Assembly (NCBI RefSeq): GCF_031846585.1 | Contig: NZ_JAVRHK010000003.1 | Span: 124,001 to 188,000, forward strand | DNA length: 64,000 nt | Direction: 5' to 3' | DNA from: Autumnicola musiva | GTDB taxonomy: Bacteria; Bacteroidota; Bacteroidia; Flavobacteriales; Flavobacteriaceae | Shown: positions 16,240 to 23,954 of the stretch, piece by piece | Layout of the letters: each line of letters starts with the position of its first letter | How positions within the stretch are numbered: the stretch's first letter is position 1 | Translations under genes and position numbers: made by a program | The notes under the pieces: model-generated | What the model was told of the DNA's origin: nothing | Seen by the model: only the letters and a program-made list of their open reading frames with translations | The model's database searches: none

Positions 16240-16854
16240 ATGAAAATTATCTGTATTGGCAGAAATTATACAGAACATATTTCTGAACTAAAAAATGAAA
16301 AACCTGGTGAGCCGGTGATTTTTCAAAAGCCCGATACCGCTGTTTTATTAAAGAAGCAGCCTTTTTTTATTCCCGATTTTTCTGAGAATGTACAATATGA
16401 AGTAGAAGTTCTGGTAAAAATCAAAAAAGTGGGCAAACACATTCAGCAAAAATTTGCACATAAATATTACGATAAACTTGGTTTAGGCATAGACTTTACA
16501 GCGCGGGACCTTCAGCAAAGATTAAAAGAAAAAGGCCTGCCCTGGGAAAAGGCCAAAGCTTTTGACGGAGCTGCTGTAATAGGTGAAAAATGGATGGACA
16601 AAAAAGAGATTAAAGACATAAATAATCTTAACTTTAGTCTAATGAAGAACAATGAAACCGCACAAACTGGCAATACTTCCCTAATGCTTTGGAAGATAGA
16701 TGAATTGATTGCTTATGTATCTACGTTTTTTACACTTAAAATTGGAGATGTAATTTTTACAGGTACTCCGGCAGGTGTCGGAAAAGTGGAAGCAAATGAC
16801 AGGTTAACCGGTTTCATTGAGCATGAAGAAATATTTTCAATCCAAATCAAATAG
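16240..16854 (+). CDS. fumarylacetoacetate hydrolase family protein
   Basis: This 204-residue, single-domain member of the FAH superfamily starts MKIICIGRNYTEHISEL, like the YcgM/FAHD1 group. Those enzymes hydrolyse acylpyruvates or decarboxylate oxaloacetate-like substrates with a divalent metal. The metal-binding Glu-x-Glu appears in YEVEVLVKI (about 50-58), and the later GLGIDFTARDLQQRLKEKGLPW and FTGTPAGVGKV are family signatures. Length is typical of short FAH proteins. The gene leads a tight cluster: the HPt gene follows after 4 bp and CinA overlaps that by one base. Substrate specificity cannot be inferred from the sequence alone. Confidence 0.88.
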   Translation: MKIICIGRNYTEHISELKNEKPGEPVIFQKPDTAVLLKKQPFFIPDFSENVQYEVEVLVKIKKVGKHIQQKFAHKYYDKLGLGIDFTARDLQQRLKEKGLPWEKAKAFDGAAVIGEKWMDKKEIKDINNLNFSLMKNNETAQTGNTSLMLWKIDELIAYVSTFFTLKIGDVIFTGTPAGVGKVEANDRLTGFIEHEEIFSIQIK

Positions 16855-16858
16855 TTAA

Positions 16859-17197
16859 ATGAGCAACTATAACCTAGACGAAGTAAAAGAAATGGCAGGA
16901 GGAGATGAAGATTTTATGAAGGTGGTGGTACAAACTTTTTTAGAAGAAATTCCGCCTGATGTAGAGGCAATGAATGATGCTATAGAGAATAATAACGCAG
17001 GCCTTGCCTACCAGTATGCCCATAAAATGAAACCAAACCTTCAGCTGTTTGGTCTTAACCTAATGAAAGAAATTAGGATAATTGAGGCATGGTCTAAAGA
17101 AGGGAAATTAAAGAATAAAGTTCCTGGTGCAGCAGAAACAATTTCCGCAAAAGTAAAATTGGCAGGTACTGCTTTAAAAAATGATTTTAATTTATAA
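16859..17197 (+). CDS. stand-alone HPt (histidine phosphotransfer) domain protein
   Basis: This 112-residue all-alpha protein has the HPt signature around His55: LAYQYAHKMKPNLQLFGL, where the His-Lys-Met/Leu-Lys-x-Asn-x-x-x-Phe/Leu-Gly pattern marks the phosphoacceptor helix. Stand-alone HPt proteins shuttle phosphoryl groups between receiver domains in multi-step phosphorelays. No kinase or receiver gene is next to it; it sits 4 bp after the FAH gene and overlaps cinA by one base (TAATG), so it is an orphan relay piece inside a metabolic operon. A possible partner set lies at 52321-53564, but that link is speculative. Confidence 0.8.
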   Translation: MSNYNLDEVKEMAGGDEDFMKVVVQTFLEEIPPDVEAMNDAIENNNAGLAYQYAHKMKPNLQLFGLNLMKEIRIIEAWSKEGKLKNKVPGAAETISAKVKLAGTALKNDFNL

Positions 17198-18447
17198 TGA
17201 CTGCGGAAATAATTACCATTGGAGATGAGATCCTTATAGGACAAATTGTTGACACCAATTCTTCACAAATTGCACAGGAGCTAAATCAGATAGGAATTGC
17301 TGTTCACCAGATTATTTCTATTGAAGATGAAAAGGAGCATATTCTTAAAACCTTAAAAGATGCAGGTAGCCGCGCAGATGTAGTGATACTTAGCGGGGGC
17401 CTTGGGCCAACCAAAGACGATGTGACCAAATACTCTTTGTGTGAATATTTTGACGACACCCTGGTGCTTGATGAAAAAGTGCTACATCATGTAGAGGAAA
17501 TTTTTAGAAAAATTGAGAATGCCCAAATTTCAGATTTAAACAGGGAGCAGGCAATGGTGCCTTCAAAGGCTACGGTGCTTTATAACAAATTTGGGACCGC
17601 ACCCGGATTGTGGCTAAAGAAAGATAAAACGGTTTATATAGCAGTTCCTGGAGTTCCGTTCGAAATGAAAAAGCTCATGGAAATGGAAATTATTCCGCGT
17701 CTGAAAAAGGAATTCAACCGTCCCTTTATCTATCATAAAACTATTCGTACTTACGGGCTTGGAGAAAGTGCCATTGCAGAGCGTATTAAGGAATGGGAAG
17801 AAAGCCTTCCTTCCTTTATAAAACTTGCGTATTTGCCGGACCTGGGAAATGTGAGATTACGTATTTCGGGAAAAGGAGAAAAAGAAGATGAACTAAAACT
17901 AGCTATTGAAAAGGAGTTTGAAAAACTTTTTCCCCTTATTGAAGATATTATTGCCGACTCTGTGGAGGAAGATGATAATATTGAAGAGACCATCAGTAAA
18001 TTGCTTACCTCAAGAAACCAGTTTCTTTCGGCAGCCGAAAGTTGTACAGGAGGTGATCTTGCGGCAGATTTCACGTTGAATCCTGGTGCGTCAACCTGCT
18101 TTAAAGGCAGTATCGTATCATATGCCACCCAGGCTAAAGAAGAAATTTTAGGTGTTTCTTCTGAAATAATTGAAAAACATAGTGTGGTAAGTGCCGAAGT
18201 AGCTGAAGAAATGGCTAAAAAAGCCAAATCCCTGTTTAAGTCTGATTATGCCATTGGTACCACGGGTAACGCAGGTCCTACTAAAGGAGACAGTGATGCC
18301 GATGTGGGCACGGTTTATATTGCACTTGCTACTCCAGAAAGGGTGTTTTCCAAACGTTTTGTTTTTGGTAACAGTCGGGAGCAAGTAGTTAAAAAAACGG
18401 TCAATAAGGCTTTTGAAATGATTTTGAGGGAATTAACCCGGGTTTGA
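17197..18447 (+). CDS. cinA: CinA family protein (NMN deamidase / ADP-ribose pyrophosphatase-like)
   Basis: This 416-residue, two-domain CinA has an N-terminal MoaB/MogA-like domain (COG1058; about 1-170), with AEIITIGDEILIGQIVDTN and LSGGLGPTKDD. A linker and a C-terminal PncC domain (about 255-416) follow, with AAESCTGGDLA, YATQAKEEILGV and GTTGNAGPT. The C-terminal domain deamidates nicotinamide mononucleotide in pyridine-nucleotide salvage; the N-terminal domain has pyrophosphatase activity in characterised homologues. Length matches full CinA. The ATG overlaps the HPt stop as TAATG, so coupled translation is likely. The family and domain assignment is firm. The old competence link of the name is not supported here. 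Confidence 0.9.
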   Translation: MTAEIITIGDEILIGQIVDTNSSQIAQELNQIGIAVHQIISIEDEKEHILKTLKDAGSRADVVILSGGLGPTKDDVTKYSLCEYFDDTLVLDEKVLHHVEEIFRKIENAQISDLNREQAMVPSKATVLYNKFGTAPGLWLKKDKTVYIAVPGVPFEMKKLMEMEIIPRLKKEFNRPFIYHKTIRTYGLGESAIAERIKEWEESLPSFIKLAYLPDLGNVRLRISGKGEKEDELKLAIEKEFEKLFPLIEDIIADSVEEDDNIEETISKLLTSRNQFLSAAESCTGGDLAADFTLNPGASTCFKGSIVSYATQAKEEILGVSSEIIEKHSVVSAEVAEEMAKKAKSLFKSDYAIGTTGNAGPTKGDSDADVGTVYIALATPERVFSKRFVFGNSREQVVKKTVNKAFEMILRELTRV

Positions 18448-18526
18448 TGCTGAAATAGCCCGTTAACTACCGTATTTACTGCAGAATAAAATTCAAACCT
18501 TCTGCTTTAAATAATTTTAATTTATG

Positions 18527-18557
18527 TTGGCAGATTGGTAAAAAAACCGTTAATTTG
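18527..18557 (+). promoter_or_regulatory. putative promoter of the rpmB-rpmG-DUF4295-ftsY cluster
   Basis: TTG (18527-18529) and TTAATTTG (18550-18557) lie 20 bases apart. The -7 element differs from TAnnTTTG only at its second base. The leader to rpmB is about 32 nt. Confidence 0.55.
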
Positions 18558-18594
18558 CAGCCTGTTTTAAATAACGAGTTTAAAGAATAGAGCA

Positions 18595-18834
18595 ATGTCA
18601 AGAGTTTGTGAACTTACGGGTAAAAAAGCGATGGTCGGGAATAACGTTTCTCATGCAATGAATAAGACCAAGCGCAAGTTTAATGCTAATTTGGTTAAAA
18701 AACGTTTTTTTATTCCTGAAGAGGATAGATGGGTTACTTTGAGAGTTTCTACCTCAGCGCTTAAAAATATCAATAAGAAAGGCATCTCTGCTGTAATCAA
18801 AGAGGCGAGAGAAAAAGGATTCATGAAGAAATAA
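18595..18834 (+). CDS. rpmB: 50S ribosomal protein L28 (bL28)
   Basis: This 79-residue ribosomal protein begins SRVCELTGKKAMVGNNVSHA, the standard bL28 N-terminus, and continues NKTKRKFNANLVKKRFFIPEE. It is basic and of the expected size, and binds 23S rRNA near the E site. It leads the cluster rpmB-rpmG-DUF4295-ftsY, an order that is typical of Bacteroidota. rpmG follows after 25 bp. The single Cys4 does not form a zinc site, so zinc-dependent regulation is not suggested. Confidence 0.96.
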   Translation: MSRVCELTGKKAMVGNNVSHAMNKTKRKFNANLVKKRFFIPEEDRWVTLRVSTSALKNINKKGISAVIKEAREKGFMKK

Positions 18835-18859
18835 ATCCTAAGTAAAAAAACAGAACGAA

Positions 18860-19042
18860 ATGGCAAAGAAAGGTAACAGAGTACAGGTTATATTAGAATG
18901 TACAGAACATAAGGAGACAGGAAAACCTGGAACCTCAAGATATATTACAACAAAGAATAAAAAGAACACTCCGGACAGGCTGGAGTTGAAGAAATTCAAC
19001 CCTATCCTTAAAAAGATGACTGTTCATAAAGAAATAAAATAA
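18860..19042 (+). CDS. rpmG: 50S ribosomal protein L33 (bL33)
   Basis: This 60-residue basic protein reads AKKGNRVQVILECTEHKETG then TSRYITTKNKKNTPDRLELK and KFNPILKKMTVHKEIK, the classical bL33 sequence. Only one cysteine is present where zinc-binding (C+) forms carry CxxC pairs, so this is a C- (zinc-independent) paralogue; that distinction follows from known bL33 classes. It lies 25 bp after rpmB and 7 bp before the DUF4295 gene, clearly in one operon. It forms part of the 50S subunit. Confidence 0.96.
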   Translation: MAKKGNRVQVILECTEHKETGKPGTSRYITTKNKKNTPDRLELKKFNPILKKMTVHKEIK

Positions 19043-19049
19043 TTGAGTC

Positions 19050-19202
19050 ATGGCAAAGAAATCAGTAGGAACAATTCAGACAGGGTCTAAAAGATTGACC
19101 AAAGCTATTAAAATGGTTAAATCTCCAAAGACAGGTGCCTATACATTTGTTGAAGCAATTATGGCTCCTGAGGACGTAAGCGATTTTTTGAGCAAAAAAT
19201 AA
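19050..19202 (+). CDS. DUF4295 small basic protein (50 residues)
   Basis: This short gene encodes a 50-residue, lysine-rich protein starting MAKKSVGTIQTGSKRLTKAI and ending DVSDFLSKK. It matches the DUF4295 family, which is confined to Bacteroidota and regularly sits between rpmG and ftsY. The start lies 7 bp after the rpmG stop; the stop (19200-19202) precedes a strong hairpin. Its charge, size and position among ribosomal protein genes suggest a ribosome-associated role; no function has been proven to my knowledge. It is easily missed because of its length. Recognition of the family is confident; the role is inferred. Confidence 0.9.
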   Translation: MAKKSVGTIQTGSKRLTKAIKMVKSPKTGAYTFVEAIMAPEDVSDFLSKK

Positions 19203-19227
19203 TAATCGGCGACTTCCGATAAAAGTT

Positions 19228-19270
19228 AGTAAAAGCCGTCTTGATGTAATCAGGACGGCTTTTACTTTTT
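19228..19270 (+). terminator. strong intrinsic terminator between the DUF4295 gene and ftsY
   Basis: An 18-bp stem with one G-U pair (19228-19245 with 19249-19266) closes on a three-base loop and ends in TTTTT. It separates the ribosomal protein mRNA from ftsY, so ftsY either has its own start or relies on partial read-through. Confidence 0.85.
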
Positions 19271-19337
19271 GCTTATATTTGTACTTCAAATTCCGGATAG
19301 AATCTCCGGGATTTCGTGATTTTTAAACCTACCAAAG

Positions 19338-20291
19338 ATGAGTTTATTTAAGAAGATTTTTTCAAAGGAAAAAAAGGAAAACCTCGATAAGGGACTTGAA
19401 AAATCCAAGAGCAGTTTCTTTTCGAAAATGAGTAAGGCTGTTGCCGGAAAATCCAGGGTTGATGATGAGGTGCTGGATGACCTTGAAGATGTGCTGGTAA
19501 GTAGTGATGTAGGTGTTGCCACTACCATTAAAATCATCAACAGGATTGAAGATCGTGTAGCGCGAGATAAATATATGGGGACCGATGATCTGAATAAGAT
19601 ATTGAGGGAAGAAATTGCCGGTTTACTTTCAGAAACCAATAGTGGCGAAGCCGCAGAAATTCAGATTCCCACTACTGCCAAACCACATGTGATCATGGTG
19701 GTAGGAGTTAATGGTGTTGGGAAAACCACTACTATAGGTAAACTTGCCCACCAGTTTAAGAATTCCGGTAAAAAAGTTATTCTTGGTGCTGCCGATACTT
19801 TTCGTGCCGCCGCGATAGACCAGCTCCAGATATGGGCAGACAGAACAGATGTTCCTATTGTTAAACAACGCATGGGCAGCGATCCCGCTTCTGTCGCTTT
19901 TGATACCGTGCAAAATGCCGTGAAACAAAATGCCGATGTGGTGCTGATAGATACTGCAGGAAGATTGCATAATAAAATTAATCTCATGAAGGAGCTTACC
20001 AAAGTAAAACGGGTGATGCAAAAAGTTATTCCCGATGCGCCTCATGAAGTTTTACTGGTATTAGATGGCTCAACCGGGCAAAATGCTTTTGAGCAGGCAA
20101 AACAGTTTACTGCCGCTACCGAAGTAACTTCCCTTGCGGTTACCAAACTTGACGGAACTGCCAAAGGAGGTGTGGTAATTGGTATTAGTGACCAGTTTCA
20201 GATTCCAGTGAAATATATAGGAGTAGGTGAAGGCGTTGAAGATTTACAGGTTTTTAATAAATATGAGTTCGTGGATTCCTTCTTTAAATAG
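19338..20291 (+). CDS. ftsY: signal recognition particle receptor FtsY
   Basis: FtsY (317 residues) is the SRP receptor GTPase that docks ribosome-nascent-chain-SRP complexes at the membrane. A short, charged N-terminal region (1-30) replaces the long acidic A domain of E. coli. The N domain runs about 35-110, then the G domain has P-loop GVNGVGKTTTIGKLA (about 123-137), DTFRAAAIDQL, DTAGR and TKLDGTAKGG. The C-terminal amphipathic helix ends EFVDSFFK. All GTPase motifs look intact. It sits downstream of the ribosomal protein genes and a strong terminator. Its RNA partner is encoded at 1458-1551. Confidence 0.96.
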   Translation: MSLFKKIFSKEKKENLDKGLEKSKSSFFSKMSKAVAGKSRVDDEVLDDLEDVLVSSDVGVATTIKIINRIEDRVARDKYMGTDDLNKILREEIAGLLSETNSGEAAEIQIPTTAKPHVIMVVGVNGVGKTTTIGKLAHQFKNSGKKVILGAADTFRAAAIDQLQIWADRTDVPIVKQRMGSDPASVAFDTVQNAVKQNADVVLIDTAGRLHNKINLMKELTKVKRVMQKVIPDAPHEVLLVLDGSTGQNAFEQAKQFTAATEVTSLAVTKLDGTAKGGVVIGISDQFQIPVKYIGVGEGVEDLQVFNKYEFVDSFFK

Positions 20292-20408
20292 GATCTTTAT
20301 TCAAGTAACTATTTCCTGTTTTCACACAGGCAATTTGGATAATCTAAGCTTGCAGTAACTCTGCTTTGTCAAAAATTAATTTGAATAGTCTTTAAAAATA
20401 TACTCCGG

Positions 20409-22031
20409 ATGAAAAAACTTTTACTTTCAGTTTTTCTAGTTGCTATTTTCTCTTGCGCCGATAAAAAGGAAAATCTATCTGAAGGATATGTAGTTCAGGA
20501 TACCATATCAAAACAGGAAGAAAGGGAGTATAAAGTTTTGGATTCAAAATTTGTAAGCAGGGATTCTGTTATGGCTCCTTTTGCTGAAGCTCTTTTAGAA
20601 TTTTCAGAAGAACGATATTCAGAAATAAAACCTCTTATTTTCGATAAAAATATTCCTGAAATTCAGAATGCTATTGCTGCAGGAAAACTGTCTTATGAGG
20701 ACATATCTCTGTTTTATCTGAAGCGTATTCAGAAGTTTGACCGAAACAATGAACTTTCCCTAAATTCGGTAATTTCTCTAAACCCAAACCTTCTAAAGGA
20801 AGCCGGGGAAAAGGATATTCAGGAAAACACCCAAAATCATCCAATTTTTGGAATTCCTCTGTTGCTGAAGGATAATATCAATACTGAGAATATGCCTACT
20901 ACGGCTGGCGCGGTCGCACTTCAGCAGAATAATACCGATGATGCCTTTATCGTTGAAAAACTAAAGGAAAACGGAGCGCTTATTTTGGGAAAAGCCAATT
21001 TAAGCGAGTGGGCCTATTTCTTTTGCGGTGATTGCCCCAGTGGCTATTCAGCAGTTGGTGGGCAAACCCTGAATCCTTATGGAAGAAAAATATTGGATAC
21101 CGGCGGTTCCAGTTCAGGAAGTGCTGTGGCTGTAGCGGCAAATCTTGCCCCTGTAGCGGTTGGATCTGAAACTTCAGGCTCTATTCTTTCTCCCTCAAGT
21201 CAGAATTCACTGGTAGGATTAAAACCCACAATAGGGGTGTTAAGTAGGGGTGGGATTATTCCTATTTCAAGTACTTTGGATACTCCGGGCCCTATTACAA
21301 AAAGCGTGGTAGATAATGCTATTTTACTATCGGCTATGGCAGGAAATGATGCTAAAGATCCTGTGAGCAAAAATATTGAAGTAATTTCAAATTATGCTGC
21401 ACCGCTTCAAAGTGCGTCTTTAAATGGGAAACGGTTTGGAGCGATTAAAGCCTTAATGGAAGATTCTCTTTATGTGCGCGCGATCACCGATTTGCGGAAT
21501 GCCGGGGCCCAGGTGGTGGAGTTTGAAGCTGAGGACCTGGATTTGCCAAATTTTACACGCCTTCTTAATCTGGATATGAAAAAAGATTTGCCGGAATATT
21601 TCAGGAACTATGGGGGAGAAGTAGAAGTTACAGATGTTACAAGTGTTTATGGTTATAATGAAAAAGACAGTATACTACGGGCGCCCTATGGGCAGGCATT
21701 ATTTGAGGGAATTATGAAGGATTCTGCCACTCCTGAAGAATTTACAGCCATAAAGGATACCTTAAAAAGAAACGGAAAGCAATTTTTTGATGTCCCCATG
21801 CAGGAGCATAATCTTGACGGAATAATTTCTATTAATAATTATCATGCAGGTTTTGCCGCTGTGGCACATTATCCGGCTATAACTGTGCCTATGGGTTATG
21901 CTGAAAATAATGCTCCTGAAGGCCTTACTTTTTTCGCAAAACCTTTTGAAGAACAGGAACTTCTTAAATGGGCCAAAGCCTACGAGGAAACTTCACAACG
22001 CCGTGTTACTCCTGAAAATTATAATGATTAA
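20409..22031 (+). CDS. amidase-signature-family secreted lipoprotein
   Basis: This 540-residue protein has a lipoprotein signal ending IFSC (Cys16), so this amidase acts in the envelope, unlike cytoplasmic GatA. The amidase signature catalytic core is present: Lys in IPLLLKDNINT, the glycine/serine-rich stretch GGSSSGSAVAVAANLAPVAV with the cis-Ser, and the nucleophilic Ser in GSETSGSILSPSS. Residues about 20-90 are an N-terminal extension. It hydrolyses C-N amide bonds, but the substrate is unknown. It is followed by a small membrane protein gene sharing TAATG with its stop, suggesting co-translation. About 120 bp separate it from ftsY. Confidence 0.87.
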   Translation: MKKLLLSVFLVAIFSCADKKENLSEGYVVQDTISKQEEREYKVLDSKFVSRDSVMAPFAEALLEFSEERYSEIKPLIFDKNIPEIQNAIAAGKLSYEDISLFYLKRIQKFDRNNELSLNSVISLNPNLLKEAGEKDIQENTQNHPIFGIPLLLKDNINTENMPTTAGAVALQQNNTDDAFIVEKLKENGALILGKANLSEWAYFFCGDCPSGYSAVGGQTLNPYGRKILDTGGSSSGSAVAVAANLAPVAVGSETSGSILSPSSQNSLVGLKPTIGVLSRGGIIPISSTLDTPGPITKSVVDNAILLSAMAGNDAKDPVSKNIEVISNYAAPLQSASLNGKRFGAIKALMEDSLYVRAITDLRNAGAQVVEFEAEDLDLPNFTRLLNLDMKKDLPEYFRNYGGEVEVTDVTSVYGYNEKDSILRAPYGQALFEGIMKDSATPEEFTAIKDTLKRNGKQFFDVPMQEHNLDGIISINNYHAGFAAVAHYPAITVPMGYAENNAPEGLTFFAKPFEEQELLKWAKAYEETSQRRVTPENYND

Positions 22032-22306
22032 TGTCTCACAGAAACCTGGTAATTATTTCGAAAATTATTTTCTTTTACAGCATCTTTTATGTTGTAATGA
22101 AGATTACTGTTGTTATTCAGGGTGCATGGTTATGGCCCAACCTGATTTTAAGTCTTCCATTTTTGGCATTTATCACAGTGGGTATTTATATGCTTAAAAT
22201 CAATAAATATTATTGGGCTTACGTTATTTCGGGAGCTATAGTTATTGGAGTGGTACGGTATTATGAAAGGGAATGGATGCTGGCGCTTCAACAACACCTT
22301 AGCTAA
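22031..22306 (+). CDS. small two- or three-helix membrane protein, unrecognised
   Basis: This 91-residue protein has hydrophobic stretches at about 5-30, 35-55 and 60-80 and a charged C-terminus (YYEREWMLALQQHLS). I do not recognise a family. The start overlaps the amidase stop by one base (TAATG), the same junction type seen at three other gene pairs here, which supports it as real. A small inner membrane protein coupled to a secreted amidase might assist it, but that is only positional inference. Confidence 0.6.
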   Translation: MSHRNLVIISKIIFFYSIFYVVMKITVVIQGAWLWPNLILSLPFLAFITVGIYMLKINKYYWAYVISGAIVIGVVRYYEREWMLALQQHLS

Positions 22307-22345
22307 CATCGTTTCCTTAGAATCTGGATTTCCAATTTTAGATTG

Positions 22346-22353
22346 TATCTTTG
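22346..22353 (+). promoter_or_regulatory. -7 promoter box upstream of rimO (TATCTTTG)
   Basis: TATCTTTGCACCC is a perfect TAnnTTTG box in the form common before flavobacterial housekeeping genes. It predicts a leader of about 75 nt before rimO. No good -33 TTG lies at the right distance. Confidence 0.55.
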
Positions 22354-22434
22354 CACCCGCTTTCCAGGAAGAGTACGGAATTGTTTTTGCAATATTCAAC
22401 TTCTACTAAGCAGGAAGTTATAGAAATTTAAGGT

Positions 22435-23787
22435 ATGAGGACAAAGTCTACTAAGAAGAATAAGATTAATGTGGTTACTCTTGGCTGTAGTAAAAATGTT
22501 TATGACAGTGAGGTGTTGATGGGACAATTGCGCGCCAATAAAAAGGAAGTGGTACATGAAGAGGAAGGGAATATTGTAGTGATTAATACCTGTGGATTTA
22601 TAGACAATGCCAAGGAACAATCTGTAAACACCATCCTGGATTTCGTGGAAAGGAAAGAGCAGGGAGAAGTGGACAAAGTTTTTGTTACCGGTTGCCTGAG
22701 CGAAAGGTACAAACCCGATCTTCAAAAGGAAATTCCTAATGTTGACCAGTTTTTTGGAACTACAGAATTACCCGGATTATTGAAAGCTTTGGAAGCAGAT
22801 TACAAGCATGAGCTTATTGGTGAACGTTTAACAACAACTCCCAAAAATTACGCTTATCTTAAAATTGCTGAAGGTTGTGACCGCCCTTGTTCTTTTTGTG
22901 CTATTCCTTTAATGCGCGGCGGGCATAAATCCACCCCAATTGAAAATCTTGTTATTGAAGCAAAAAATCTTGCCGCCCAGGGAGTAAAAGAACTTATTCT
23001 TATTGCGCAGGATTTAACTTACTATGGCCTGGATCTTTATAAAAAAAGAAATTTAGCTGAACTTCTTGAAAACCTGGTAAAGGTGGAAGGAATCGAGTGG
23101 ATTCGTTTGCATTATGCTTTCCCAACCGGTTTTCCTATGGATGTGCTGGAGGTGATGAAGCGGGAGCCTAAAATTTGCAATTATCTGGATATTCCATTAC
23201 AGCATATTTCCGATGATTTGCTGAAGTCTATGCGACGCGGGACCACGCACGAAAAAACAACAAAATTGCTTAAGGAATTTAGAAAAGCAGTGCCCGAAAT
23301 GGCAATTAGAACTACACTTATTGTTGGTTATCCCGGTGAAACCGAAGCGCATTTCCAGGAATTGAAGGAATGGGTGCAGGAAATGCGTTTTGAACGCCTG
23401 GGCTGTTTTACCTATTCCCACGAGGAAAATACCCATGCTTATAATCTTGAAGATGATGTGCCGCAGGAAGTAAAGCAGGAAAGGGCGAATGAAATTATGG
23501 AAATTCAGTCACAGATTTCCTGGGAACTTAATCAGCAGAAAATTGGTAAAACTTTCAAAGTAGTTATAGACCGGAAAGAAGGAAATTATTTTGTAGGAAG
23601 AACAGAAGCAGATTCCCCCGATGTTGATAATGAGGTTTTAATTGATGCAACTTCGGTTTATCTGAAAACTGGAGATTTCTATGAGGTGAAAATCATTGAA
23701 GCTGCCGATTTTGATCTTTACGGTGAACCTGTCAATATAAAAGCTGAAAAACCTATACGAAAAGAAATTAAAGTAAAGGCGATATAA
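22435..23787 (+). CDS. rimO: ribosomal protein uS12 methylthiotransferase RimO
   Basis: This 450-residue radical-SAM enzyme methylthiolates Asp on ribosomal protein S12. The N-terminal UPF0004 domain carries its three cluster cysteines: VTLGCSKNVYDSE, VINTCGF and VTGCLSERY. The radical-SAM CxxxCxxC is CDRPCSFC, flanked by LKIAEGCDRP and IPLMRGGHKSTP as in RimO (MiaB differs here). The C-terminal TRAM domain (about 375-440) follows. RimO is distinguished from MiaB by the S12-type sequence around the SAM cluster. The ATG at 22435 follows a 75-nt leader from a -7 box. Function is assigned by strong family resemblance. Confidence 0.94.
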   Translation: MRTKSTKKNKINVVTLGCSKNVYDSEVLMGQLRANKKEVVHEEEGNIVVINTCGFIDNAKEQSVNTILDFVERKEQGEVDKVFVTGCLSERYKPDLQKEIPNVDQFFGTTELPGLLKALEADYKHELIGERLTTTPKNYAYLKIAEGCDRPCSFCAIPLMRGGHKSTPIENLVIEAKNLAAQGVKELILIAQDLTYYGLDLYKKRNLAELLENLVKVEGIEWIRLHYAFPTGFPMDVLEVMKREPKICNYLDIPLQHISDDLLKSMRRGTTHEKTTKLLKEFRKAVPEMAIRTTLIVGYPGETEAHFQELKEWVQEMRFERLGCFTYSHEENTHAYNLEDDVPQEVKQERANEIMEIQSQISWELNQQKIGKTFKVVIDRKEGNYFVGRTEADSPDVDNEVLIDATSVYLKTGDFYEVKIIEAADFDLYGEPVNIKAEKPIRKEIKVKAI

Positions 23788-23884
23788 TTTCCACTTGCAA
23801 AGTCTTTGGACCTTATAGGTGTTGTGTTTTCAAACCCAAATTGATCTCCAATCTGAACTATTGTAGTATCTTTTCAATCCAAAA

Positions 23885-23917
23885 AGACCTACAAGGTTTT
23901 TGAAACCTTACAGGTCT
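23885..23917. repeat. palindromic hairpin element between convergent genes
   Basis: AGACCT-AC-AAGGTTT pairs with AAACCTT-AC-AGGTCT around TTG, with a partial, degenerate sister (GGACCTTATAGGTGTT) at about 23809. It sits between the ends of rimO and the aldolase gene. Similar GACCT-AAGG palindromes are scattered in flavobacterial genomes, so it may be a repeat that also terminates transcription from both sides. Confidence 0.6.
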
Positions 23918-23954
23918 ATATGATGGCTATTCTTTCCATTGCTCATTTACCGTT

